A stretch of DNA of 16,204 bases from an uncultured Clostridia bacterium (lineage in GTDB: Bacteria > Bacillota > Clostridia > Christensenellales > Aristaeellaceae). Positions 1 through 6,136 of this stretch are shown here, piece by piece (position 1 is the stretch's first letter; each line of letters opens with the position of its first letter). Below the pieces are notes generated by a model. The model ran no database searches. It saw only the letters and a program-made list of their open reading frames with translations, and was not told the origin of the DNA. The position numbers and the translations under genes are program-made. The stretch covers positions 1 to 16,204 of the forward strand of contig CAKUAV010000061.1 in assembly GCA_934636425.1 (NCBI GenBank), given 5' to 3'.

Positions 1-559
1 AACAGCAGGCGTGAACGAAGGCAAAACCCCGCGATAGAAGCATATCACCGGACACACGCCGAGGGAATGCGCCGCGAATACGCACCAAGGCAACCCCGCC
101 GCAGCGTGAAGAGAGTCCAGAGAGTCGAAGACTCTTTGGCGCAGGTTTGGGGCGCGCAGCCCCAACGTACTCCCCACGGAAAGCATTACAAAGCCAATGT
201 GGTTACGCAAAAGCGCATAAAGGCCGTGCCGCCAGCCCCGTACCCCGTCCTCCGCGTCCCCCGGTAACCCGTCGAGATCGCCATAAAGAAACGCACAAGC
301 CCGAAGTGAACCAGATGTGCCCGATAACCGCACCAACGCCGCGAGAACGCACGAAGGCGATCTCGACCCGGCGGAATAGGAACGCAAGATACCGCAAGCC
401 GTCCTGTTTGTCGCGAGACAAACAGCAGGCGTGAACGAAGGCAAAACCCCGCGATAGAAGCATATCACCGGACACACGCCGAGGGAATGCGCCGCGACAG
501 AATCACAAAGACAGGCGTGAACGAAGGCAAAACCCCGCGATAGAAGCGTATCACCGGAC
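1..559. repeat. R420: long structured repeat with 420-bp period, left block
   Basis: Bases 1-77 recur exactly at 421-497 (offset 420), and 6-53 recur with one mismatch at 512-559, so the window starts inside a tandem or nested repeat. About 80-447 is also the reverse complement of roughly 15704-16075. The unit contains perfect hairpins: AGAGTC/GACTCT with a GAA loop (121-135), TTGGGGC/GCCCCAA (147-165) and CTGTTTGTC/GACAAACAG with a GCGA tetraloop (404-425). Short ORFs here are arginine/proline-rich, differ in every frame and have no good ribosome site, so I see no gene. Function is unknown; it could be a structured RNA, a palindromic extragenic repeat or debris of a mobile element. Confidence 0.8.
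271..367. repeat. 97-bp cassette bounded by 12-bp inverted repeat inside R420
   Basis: GTCGAGATCGCC (271-282) and GGCGATCTCGAC (356-367) are perfect reverse complements around 73 bp. The same pair bounds a 98-bp segment in the right-hand copy (15784-15795 and 15870-15881). The ends are identical in both copies while the interior has substitutions and small indels. It may be a small nested element or a long-range stem. Confidence 0.55.
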
Positions 560-566
560 GCGCTCA

Positions 567-729
567 TCCCGCGCTCCAATTCCGCATTCCGCGTTTCCCG
601 CGCCGTTCCCCCGCGCGCACAACCGCCTGTGCCGGAACTAAAACCGGCAGACACAAAGGCCGCGCCGGCTGACAATTCACTGCCATATGAAAACCGCCGC
701 CGCAGCGCCGCGCCAGCGCGGAACAGCGC
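567..729 (+). repeat. R1 dispersed repeat, copy 1
   Basis: This ~163-bp block matches the reverse complement of 3068-3228 almost throughout and, more loosely, 15129-15290. Its landmark is the hairpin TGCCGG (630-635) and CCGGCA (644-649). The stem is identical in all three copies while the loop differs. A second GC-rich hairpin (CCGCGC and GCGCGG arms) lies near the 3' end. No coding potential is evident. Together with copy 2 it brackets the caspase-like gene in inverted orientation. Confidence 0.75.
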
Positions 730-822
730 CCCGCAGCGCCCTTTGATTCCGCAGCGTCTCTCGCGCGCCCCCGAAGGCGCGACCGGCTTCTGGATTCGCC
801 CGCAGGACGGCATGGCGAATGC

Positions 823-863
823 AAAAACAGACCGCCAACTGGCTGCGCGCCGGTCGGCGGTCT
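823..863 (-). terminator. Intrinsic terminator of the caspase-like gene
   Basis: Read on the minus strand, the stop codon at 886 is followed by AGACCGCC, a 19-nt loop, GGCGGTCT and then a GTTTTT run. The arms lie at 856-863 and 829-836, with the T-run at 823-828 on the complementary strand. Position and structure fit a rho-independent terminator for the gene at 886-2889. Confidence 0.75.
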
Positions 864-885
864 TTATGATGCTGATCGATTTTTT

Positions 886-2889
886 TCACTTCGCGCGGCC
901 AAAGAGCACGGTCTGGTCGCCCTCCGGCCAGACGCACACGGTCTGCTCGACGCCCGTGCCCTCGAGATAGTACATCACGCGGCGGCTCAGATAGAGGTAG
1001 ATTTCCTGCAGCGTGATCTGGCGGTTCTTGTCCGCGTCGGCCTTGAGCGTGCCTATGCGGTTGCCGATCAGATCCCAGCCCGCGCCCTCGCACAGCGCGC
1101 GCGCCATGATCGTGGCCATGCTCTCCTCGCCGTCGCCCTCGGCAAACGAGCGGCGATAGCTGTCCTGATCCGCTCCGGCGGACGTGAGCACGATGTACTT
1201 GTCGTCGGTCAGCGGGCCGTTCGGCTTTGAAAAGGCCAGCTGAACCGCGCCCGCAAAGCGCCCCGCGTCGGCGAGAAAGCCGCCGCTGCGGCAGCAGTCC
1301 ATGATCACGACCACCTTGCCCGGTATGCGCCGCAGCAGCAGCTCCAGCTGCGCCGCCGTAACGCGCGTGCCGTCGTGCAGCTCTATGTAGGCCGAGCCGT
1401 CGTAATCGCCGTGGCAGTTGATGTAAAACAGCGACAGATCCTTGTCCGTCGCGTCGGCAAACGTCTCGCTGATCGCGGCGATCAGCTCCTCGCGCGTCAC
1501 GTCCATGCGCAGCGTCACGGCGTACTTTTCGCCGTCTATGTCCTGCTCGGCCAGCATATCGGCCACGCCCTGCGCCGTGTTCAGGCCGCCCACGCGCGTG
1601 CGCCCCGCCGCGTAGTTCTGCTCGCCCAGCACCAGAGCGCGGTAGCGCCGCCCGGCAGCCGTCACGATCACGGTCGCTCTGGCGCTCAGGCCGCTTTCGT
1701 CGTCGCGCACAGTGACGACCGTCTCGCCCACCGACACGGCGGTGAGCGCGCCCGACTGATCGACGCGCGCAACGCTTTCGTCGGCGCTCTCATAGCGCAG
1801 CGACACGGCGGCGTTTTCCGGCAGTATTATGGGCGCGGCGCTGGCCGTATCGCCCTCGCGGAGCGAAATCTGCGATTCGCCGTAGGAAATCGACGACGCG
1901 CGCGTTTCCGGCACGGTCACGCGGCAGAGCACCTCGAGCCGGCCGGCGTAGACATGGACGTACGTCTCGCCCGCCGACACGCCGGTGATCACGCCCTCAT
2001 TGCTGACGCTGGCCACGGCGCTGTTCTCGCTGATCCACATCTGATCGTCCTGACAGACGTCGGGGAGAATGGTCGACGTGAGCGCGTGCTTCTCGCCGAT
2101 TTTGACGGTGACGGCGGCCTCGCTCAGCGTCATGCGTATGGGCAGGCGCGCGCCCCTTTCCGGCGCGGCGACGATCAGGCGATAGCTGCCCGTGGCGTTG
2201 GAGGCGGCGCTGACGCGTATGTAATACTGCTTTCCGGCGTACAGATAGAGGCACATCCTGAAGTTGCCGTCGCTGGGAAAGAGCACGTCGTCGTTCTCGG
2301 CGATCACGCGGCCGGCGTCGTCCACGACGCAGCCGTTCGTATCGAGCGCGCTGCGCCCGGCCGACTCTGTGCGCACGACGTACCAGCCGTCCGTGTCGGG
2401 CACATAGGCGTACCAGTGCGTGTCGCGCGGCCTGACCACGGCGCGGTTGTAGGACACGCTGCCGCTGCCCAGACGCGCCGGCTGATTGAAGCAGCGGCCG
2501 TACACCGAGGCCATGACCTCGACGCGCGTGTTCACCGCCGTGTTATAGGACGACACGACCAGCCGCGCCGGTTCGCCCTCGGCCAGCGCAGCCTCGATGA
2601 CGAACGCGCCGCTGCCGGACGCATTGCCGATCATTTCGCCCCGGGCGTTGTAGAGCCGCGCATACACCGGCGCGCTGATCTCGCCGGCGGGAAAGCCGCG
2701 GAATATGTACACGCCGCCGCTGTCGGGCGTAAACGTATAGGCGCGCTGCGTGCCGGTATAGATGGGGCAAAACGTCTCGCGGCTGTTGAGGAACAGCGCG
2801 ACGTCCCGCTCCTCGCCGACAGCCGGCGCAGCGAGCAATATCATGAGCAGGGCGAAGAGCATCGCCATGCCGGGAAGTATTTTTCTCAT
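886..2889 (-). CDS. Secreted caspase-like (peptidase C14) protein with Ig-like domains
   Basis: This 667-aa protein starts with an N-terminal signal peptide (R2-K3, hydrophobic to ~A22). Two beta-rich PPC-like regions follow (~27-128 and ~138-243), then two BIG2-type Ig-like repeats (~250-326 and ~332-410), each with the typical 'V.G..TVTV' style ending. The C-terminal caspase-like domain (~415-665) carries the catalytic His in NCHGD (H493) and the catalytic Cys in DCCRSGG (C533, the second Cys of the pair). An EF-hand-like loop, DADKNRQITLQE (618-629), lies late in the domain, as in several bacterial C14 proteins. It is predicted to be exported and attached or released outside the cell. The gene is monocistronic, with its own promoter and terminator. 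Substrate is unknown; bacterial members often cleave after basic residues. The start ATG directly precedes the signal peptide; its ribosome site (GAGG) is weak. Confidence 0.87.
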   Translation of the reverse strand: MRKILPGMAMLFALLMILLAAPAVGEERDVALFLNSRETFCPIYTGTQRAYTFTPDSGGVYIFRGFPAGEISAPVYARLYNARGEMIGNASGSGAFVIEAALAEGEPARLVVSSYNTAVNTRVEVMASVYGRCFNQPARLGSGSVSYNRAVVRPRDTHWYAYVPDTDGWYVVRTESAGRSALDTNGCVVDDAGRVIAENDDVLFPSDGNFRMCLYLYAGKQYYIRVSAASNATGSYRLIVAAPERGARLPIRMTLSEAAVTVKIGEKHALTSTILPDVCQDDQMWISENSAVASVSNEGVITGVSAGETYVHVYAGRLEVLCRVTVPETRASSISYGESQISLREGDTASAAPIILPENAAVSLRYESADESVARVDQSGALTAVSVGETVVTVRDDESGLSARATVIVTAAGRRYRALVLGEQNYAAGRTRVGGLNTAQGVADMLAEQDIDGEKYAVTLRMDVTREELIAAISETFADATDKDLSLFYINCHGDYDGSAYIELHDGTRVTAAQLELLLRRIPGKVVVIMDCCRSGGFLADAGRFAGAVQLAFSKPNGPLTDDKYIVLTSAGADQDSYRRSFAEGDGEESMATIMARALCEGAGWDLIGNRIGTLKADADKNRQITLQEIYLYLSRRVMYYLEGTGVEQTVCVWPEGDQTVLFGRAK

Positions 2890-2936
2890 TATTCAACCTC
2901 TGTGGAAGTTTGAGCGGCCAATGTGCCGCTTTCTTT

Positions 2937-2966
2937 ATTATAACTGCTTTTTGCGCATTTGTCCAA
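2937..2966 (-). promoter_or_regulatory. Sigma-A type promoter of the caspase-like gene
   Basis: On the minus strand TTGGAC (2961-2966) and TATAAT (2937-2942) are separated by 18 bp. The perfect -10 lies 47 bp before the ATG at 2889. A-tracts further upstream (about 2999-3020) could act as an UP element. Confidence 0.65.
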
Positions 2967-2984
2967 TCCCAGAATATGGACAAA
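2958..2984. promoter_or_regulatory. Operator-like dyad over the -35 of the caspase-like gene
   Basis: TTTGTCC (2958-2964) and GGACAAA (2978-2984) are perfect reverse complements. Their centres are 20 bp apart, about two helical turns, and the first arm overlaps the -35 hexamer. This geometry suits a dimeric repressor, but no regulator can be named. Confidence 0.35.
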
Positions 2985-3067
2985 CCGCTCTCGAATTGAA
3001 ATTTTTTTGCGTTTTTTCGAAGCGAAGCGTCCGCAAAAGCGCGGAAGCGGGCGATTGGCGGCGTCAT

Positions 3068-3228
3068 GCGCTTGTCCGCGCTGGCGCGGCGCTGCGCCGG
3101 TATTTTTCATATGCTCGTGAATTGTCAGCCGGCGCGGCGTGAGTGCCTGCCGGTTTTAGCGCCGGCACAGGCGATTGTGCGCGCGTGGGAACGGCGCGGG
3201 ATGCGGAATGCGGAATTGGAGCGCGGGA
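3068..3228 (-). repeat. R1 dispersed repeat, copy 2 (inverted)
   Basis: This is the near-complete reverse complement of 567-729, with the same hairpin arms TGCCGG (3148-3153) and CCGGCA (3162-3167) around a different loop. The remaining gene-free DNA to 3424 is a degenerate mosaic. Fragments at ~3290-3380 resemble 15645-15690, and a GCCGGC-ACT-GCCGGC hairpin lies at 3406-3420. No gene is supported between 2890 and 3532. Confidence 0.75.
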
Positions 3229-3424
3229 TAAGTGTGTCCGGCGTTGTGGCTCTGTTGCGGGGATGCCCTCGGTTCACGCATGAGATTGCGGTTCTGGCGG
3301 GGCGGTTTGTCATCGGCATTATGCCTGGCACTATCGTTCTGTCGGGGTGTTTTGCGTTCGGTGCGCGTCTGCCGCTGCGGATTTGGCGCGCGAAGCGGAG
3401 TGGAAGCCGGCACTGCCGGCCCGT

Positions 3425-3442
3425 CTTACATAAATTTGATTT
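3425..3442 (+). promoter_or_regulatory. Pho-box-like site upstream of pstS
   Basis: The 18-mer starting CTTACATAAA matches the E. coli PhoB box consensus at about 12 of 18 positions, including the AT-rich centre. A weaker repeat of its TTTGAT motif lies 23 bp downstream (3458-3463). It sits ~30 bp before a candidate -10, further than the E. coli spacing. The site fits control by the PhoB/PhoP-type regulator encoded in the same operon, but this is inference. Confidence 0.4.
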
Positions 3443-3473
3443 TTCGCTGGTGATCGATTTGATGCGCTTGGGG

Positions 3474-3479
3474 TATTAT
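3474..3479 (+). promoter_or_regulatory. Candidate -10 of the pst operon promoter
   Basis: TATTAT lies 54 bp before the pstS ATG in an otherwise GC-rich stretch. No good -35 is present 17 bp upstream, as is usual for promoters that depend on an activator such as PhoB. The overlapping TATAAC (3477-3482) is an alternative. Confidence 0.35.
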
Positions 3480-3532
3480 AACAATCGTTGGAAGAGAAAA
3501 GGATGAAGAAGGAAAAAGGAGTGTGTTTCACA

Positions 3533-4363
3533 ATGAAGAAGATCATGACTATGGTTCTGGCGCTGGTTCTGGCTCTGGGCGTTATGAGCGCCTGCTCCGC
3601 CGACAAGCTGAGCGGCAGCGTGGCCACCGACGGCTCCACCTCGATGGAGAAGGTCATCGGCGTGCTGGGCGAGTCGTTCATGGAAAAGAACCCGGACGTC
3701 ACGTTCACCTATAACCCCACCGGCTCCGGCTCCGGCATCACCGCCGTCTCTGAAAAGCGCTGCGACATCGGCCTGTCCAGCCGCGCGCTGAAGGATGAGG
3801 AAAAGGCGAGCGGCCTGACTGAGGCCGTGCTGGCCTACGACGGCATCGCCATCATCGTCAACCCCGAGAACACGATCAGCGACCTGAGCGTCGAGGATAT
3901 CGCCAGGATCTACACCGGCGAAGTCACCAACTGGAAGGATCTGGGCGGCGCGGACGCTGAAATCGTCGTCGTCGGCCGCGAGGCTGGCAGCGGCACCCGC
4001 GACGGCTTCGAGTCCATCACCGACACCAAGGAAAAGTGCCTCTATCGCCAGGAGCTGACCTCCACCGGCGACGTCATCACCACCGTCTCTCAGAACCCCG
4101 CCGCCATCGGCTACGCCTCCCTGTCCGCCGTCAAGGACACCGTCAAGGCGCTCACCGTGAACGGCGTCGCCCCCACCGAGGACACCGTTAAGGACGGCAG
4201 CTACGTCGTGCAGCGCCCCTTCGTGCTGGTCACCCGCACCGATGAAAAGCTGAACGCCGCCGCGCAGGCCTTCTTCGACTACGCTGTCTCCGCCGACGCG
4301 GTTGAACTCATCGCCAAGGCCGGCGCCGTGAGCGCGTACGTCGATCCCACCGCCGCAGACTGA
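3533..4363 (+). CDS. pstS: Phosphate ABC transporter substrate-binding lipoprotein PstS
   Basis: This 276-aa lipoprotein captures extracellular phosphate and delivers it to PstCA. The start at 3533 gives a classical signal (MKK, hydrophobic core) ending in MSAC with the lipidated Cys at 21. AAGGAG lies 11 nt upstream. The TTG at 3488 would add 15 charged residues before the signal and is rejected. Phosphate-site motifs are visible: TDGSTSM (32-38), NPTGSGSGI (61-69), CDIGLSSR (77-84) and GREAGSGTRDGF (148-159). Length is typical for a compact Firmicutes PstS. It is the first gene of the operon, but pstC lies ~690 bp away rather than adjacent. The TGA stop is inside an imperfect palindrome (4355-4369). 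Confidence 0.95.
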   Translation: MKKIMTMVLALVLALGVMSACSADKLSGSVATDGSTSMEKVIGVLGESFMEKNPDVTFTYNPTGSGSGITAVSEKRCDIGLSSRALKDEEKASGLTEAVLAYDGIAIIVNPENTISDLSVEDIARIYTGEVTNWKDLGGADAEIVVVGREAGSGTRDGFESITDTKEKCLYRQELTSTGDVITTVSQNPAAIGYASLSAVKDTVKALTVNGVAPTEDTVKDGSYVVQRPFVLVTRTDEKLNAAAQAFFDYAVSADAVELIAKAGAVSAYVDPTAAD

Positions 4364-4405
4364 GCCTGCATCCACTTGCTGCCGGCAGACTGAGTCTGCA
4401 TCCAC
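4355..4405 (+). repeat. 21-bp direct repeat spanning the pstS stop codon
   Basis: The 21-mer at 4355-4375, which includes the pstS stop, recurs with one change at 4385-4405. The second copy contains a perfect palindrome, GCAGACT-G-AGTCTGC (4385-4399); the first is imperfect. The duplicate probably arose from the end of the gene. Confidence 0.65.
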
Positions 4406-4416
4406 ACCGCTTCGCG

Positions 4417-4510
4417 CACGCAACCCGACTCCGCGCCGCTTGAGGGCGGCTCGAGTCTGGACGTTAGAGCGGATTGACATCATCGATATACAGCACGACT
4501 TGCCCGACCA
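4417..4510 (+). repeat. E element, copy 1 (interrupted)
   Basis: It contains the E-element 5' hairpin (GACTC...GAGTC with inner GCCGC/GCGGC), the linker and the 5' arm of the second hairpin. The next 76-bp module then replaces the expected loop. It is 94 bp, almost identical to 4708-4801. Confidence 0.7.
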
Positions 4511-4551
4511 GCCGCAGTGCGGCTTCCACTTGCTGCCGCTCAATGCAACAC

Positions 4552-4586
4552 GACTTGCCCGGCCATAAATTAGAGCCGGTCAAGTC
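4552..4586 (+). repeat. E-type hairpin H1 with CATAAATTAGA loop
   Basis: GACTTGCCCGGC (4552-4563) pairs with GCCGGTCAAGTC (4575-4586) with one mismatch around an 11-nt loop. A near copy (H2) is at 4674-4708 with the same loop and one extra wobble pair. Confidence 0.7.
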
Positions 4587-4707
4587 TCCGATAGTACTGA
4601 ATCGCCGGCTGTGCCGCTTCCACTTGCTGCCGGCCGCAGTGCGGCTTCCACTTGCTGCCGCGCAATGCAACACGACTTGCCCGGCCATAAATTAGAGCTG
4701 GTCAAGT

Positions 4708-4822
4708 CACGCAACCCGACTCCGCGCCGCTTGAGGGCGGCTCGAGTCTGGACGTTAGAGCGGATTGACATCATCGATATACAACACGGCTTGCCCGACC
4801 ATAAATTGGAGTCGGGCAAGTC
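4708..4822 (+). repeat. E element, copy 2 (complete, hairpin H3)
   Basis: It contains the 5' hairpin, linker and hairpin H3. H3 is CTTGCCCGAC (4790-4799), loop CATAAATTGGA (4800-4810), GTCGGGCAAG (4811-4820), a perfect 10-bp stem. The same architecture appears inverted at 15389-15499 with a different but still complementary stem. Confidence 0.75.
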
Positions 4823-4941
4823 TCCGATAGAGCGAAGTCGGCGGCTGTGCGGCCTCCACTTATTGGAGCTGGTCAAGTCTTCGATGGTGCTGAATCGGCA
4901 GGTCGGCAGTGCTGATTCCACTTGTCAGTCGCATACAGCAC

Positions 4942-4993
4942 GACTTGCCCGACCGCCGCGGTGCGGCCTCCGCCTATTGGAGTCGGGCAAGTC
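4942..4993 (+). repeat. E-type hairpin H4, expanded loop
   Basis: GACTTGCCCGAC (4942-4953) pairs perfectly with GTCGGGCAAGTC (4982-4993) over 12 bp. The 28-nt loop keeps only ATTGGA of the usual loop and includes a GCCGC/GCGGC sub-hairpin. It is the last structured repeat before pstC. Confidence 0.7.
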
Positions 4994-5056
4994 TCTCCGT
5001 ATCCCTGGGCTTTGAAGGATACTTCACAGTCAATAAACATCGAGAGGATCTGAGTC

Positions 5057-5983
5057 ATGAAAGTAACCAGAAAGCGCCTTGTGGAGGACGTCATACACGG
5101 CCTGTTCCTCGTCATGGGGCTGATCGCCGTGGGCTGCGTGCTGATGATCTCGGCCTATCTGATCATCGCCGGGCTGCCCGCCATACGCAAGATCGGCCTG
5201 ATCGATTTCCTCTTCGGCGAAAAGTGGGCCTCCACCGCCGCTGAGCCGAAATTCGGCATACTGCCCTTCATACTCACCAGCGTCTATGGCACGGCGGGCG
5301 CGATCGTGCTGGGCGTGCCGGTCGGCTTCATGACCGCGGTCTATCTGGCCAAGATGGCGCCCCGCCGCGCGCGCGCCGTCATGGAGAGCGCCGTGAGCCT
5401 GCTCGCCGGCATCCCCTCCGTGGTCTACGGCCTCGTGGGCATGCTGGTGCTGGTGCCGTTCATACGCAAAACGTTCAATGTGCCCGACGGCGCGGGGCTT
5501 CTGGCCGCCATGGTCGTGCTGGCGGTCATGATACTGCCCTCGATCATAAAGGTGTCGCTGACCGCGCTGGACGCTGTGCCCAGGGAGTATGAGGACGCGT
5601 CGCTCGCGCTGGGGGCGACTCCGGTCGAGACGTGGTTTCGCGTGTCCGTGCCCGCGGCCAGGAGCGGCATCGCGGCGGCGGTCGTGCTGGGCGTGGGGCG
5701 CGCCATCGGCGAGGCCATGGCCGTCATGATGGTGTCGGGCAACGCGCCCAATATGCCCGGCCTGTTTCAGAGCGTGCGCTTCCTCACAACCGCCGTGGCC
5801 AGCGAGATGTCCTATTCGAGCGGTTTGCAGCGGCAGGCGCTGTTCTCCATCGCGCTGGTGCTGTTCCTGTTCATCATGCTGATCAACGCCGCGCTCAACT
5901 TCTTCCTCAAGCGGAACGGAGTGGGTCTCAAAAAGGGAAAGGCCCGAGGGCGAGCGAATTTCTCGACAAGGCGCGGCGCTTGA
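5057..5983 (+). CDS. pstC: Phosphate ABC transporter permease PstC
   Basis: This 308-aa inner-membrane permease forms the phosphate channel with PstA. Several membrane segments are visible, the first at ~15-40. Family hallmarks include GIPSVVYGLVG (118-128) and the EAA-type loop EYEDASLALGA (177-187) that contacts the PstB ATPase, followed by GEAMAVMMVSGN. GAGAGGA precedes the ATG. The last ~17 residues form a basic, low-complexity tail (KKGKARGR...). That tail is encoded inside the MITE-like element starting at 5921, so the native C-terminus has probably been replaced. The reading frame is otherwise intact and the core domain complete, so function is likely retained. Confidence 0.94.
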   Translation: MKVTRKRLVEDVIHGLFLVMGLIAVGCVLMISAYLIIAGLPAIRKIGLIDFLFGEKWASTAAEPKFGILPFILTSVYGTAGAIVLGVPVGFMTAVYLAKMAPRRARAVMESAVSLLAGIPSVVYGLVGMLVLVPFIRKTFNVPDGAGLLAAMVVLAVMILPSIIKVSLTALDAVPREYEDASLALGATPVETWFRVSVPAARSGIAAAVVLGVGRAIGEAMAVMMVSGNAPNMPGLFQSVRFLTTAVASEMSYSSGLQRQALFSIALVLFLFIMLINAALNFFLKRNGVGLKKGKARGRANFSTRRGA

Positions 5984-6118
5984 ATCCTTTGGGATTCAAC
6001 CGTCGCGGTTTCCAAGGCAAAGACCCGAAGGTTTAGCGGCGCTAAATCGAGGGGCTTTAACGCAGAGATGGCGTAAAAAGGCGCCGTCCTCGCGCCTTAA
6101 GGAATTTTTGAGACACAC
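5921..6118. mobile_element. MITE-like element with 14-bp terminal inverted repeats
   Basis: The ends GTGGGTCTCAAAAA (5921-5934) and TTTTTGAGACACAC (6105-6118) are inverted repeats matching at 13 of 14 positions. Weaker similarity continues inward (CGAGG.CG). The interior carries hairpins TTGAATCC/GGATTCAA (5980-5999) and TTTAGC/GCTAAA (6032-6046) and no transposase. It overlaps the pstC 3' end and fills the pstC-pstA gap. No clear target-site duplication is visible. It is a non-autonomous element by structure only; a simple intergenic repeat is the alternative. Confidence 0.55.
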
Positions 6119-6136
6119 TCGGGAGGGAAAATGATT

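Larger units (their letters stand above)
4364..5056. repeat. Repeat mosaic between pstS and pstC
   Basis: This 693-bp gene-free stretch consists largely of shuffled repeat modules. 4417-4510 recurs at 4708-4801 (94 bp, 2 mismatches, offset 291). 4511-4586 recurs at 4633-4708 (76 bp, 2 mismatches, offset 122). A 16-mer containing CCACTTGCTGCCG occurs at 4369, 4523, 4617 and 4645. Several GACTTGCCC/GGGCAAGTC hairpins are present, but none has a T-run, so there is no obvious terminator. ORFs in this stretch are low-complexity products of the repeats. A weak internal promoter (TTGAAG 5012-5017, TAAACA 5034-5039) cannot be excluded. Confidence 0.8.

Noticed and set aside
95..165. rRNA or tRNA fragment suggested by stacked hairpins
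   Set aside because: No tRNA cloverleaf or anticodon arm can be drawn and no conserved rRNA motif is recognisable.
1375..2913. 512-codon plus-strand ORF opposite the caspase-like gene
   Set aside because: Arg/Ala/His-rich translation with no domain; an antisense shadow of GC-rich codons over a gene with clear motifs.
3488..3532. Upstream TTG start for pstS
   Set aside because: Would place 15 charged residues before a classical lipoprotein signal; the ATG at 3533 has its own AAGGAG.
4466..4492. TTGACA-like promoter in the E element linker
   Set aside because: TTGACA is present but no -10 lies at 16-18 bp; the TATA-like text is far too close.
3476..4543. 355-codon minus-strand ORF opposite pstS
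   Set aside because: Gly/Asp/Val-rich antisense frame; starts inside repeat DNA and lacks a ribosome site.
4369..4660. Possible CRISPR array from the recurring 16-mer
   Set aside because: Spacing is irregular (154, 94, 28 bp), spacers are themselves repeats, and no cas gene is present.
4464..4921. Repeated peptides in minus-strand ORFs between pstS and pstC
   Set aside because: They repeat because the DNA repeats, and they appear in several frames.
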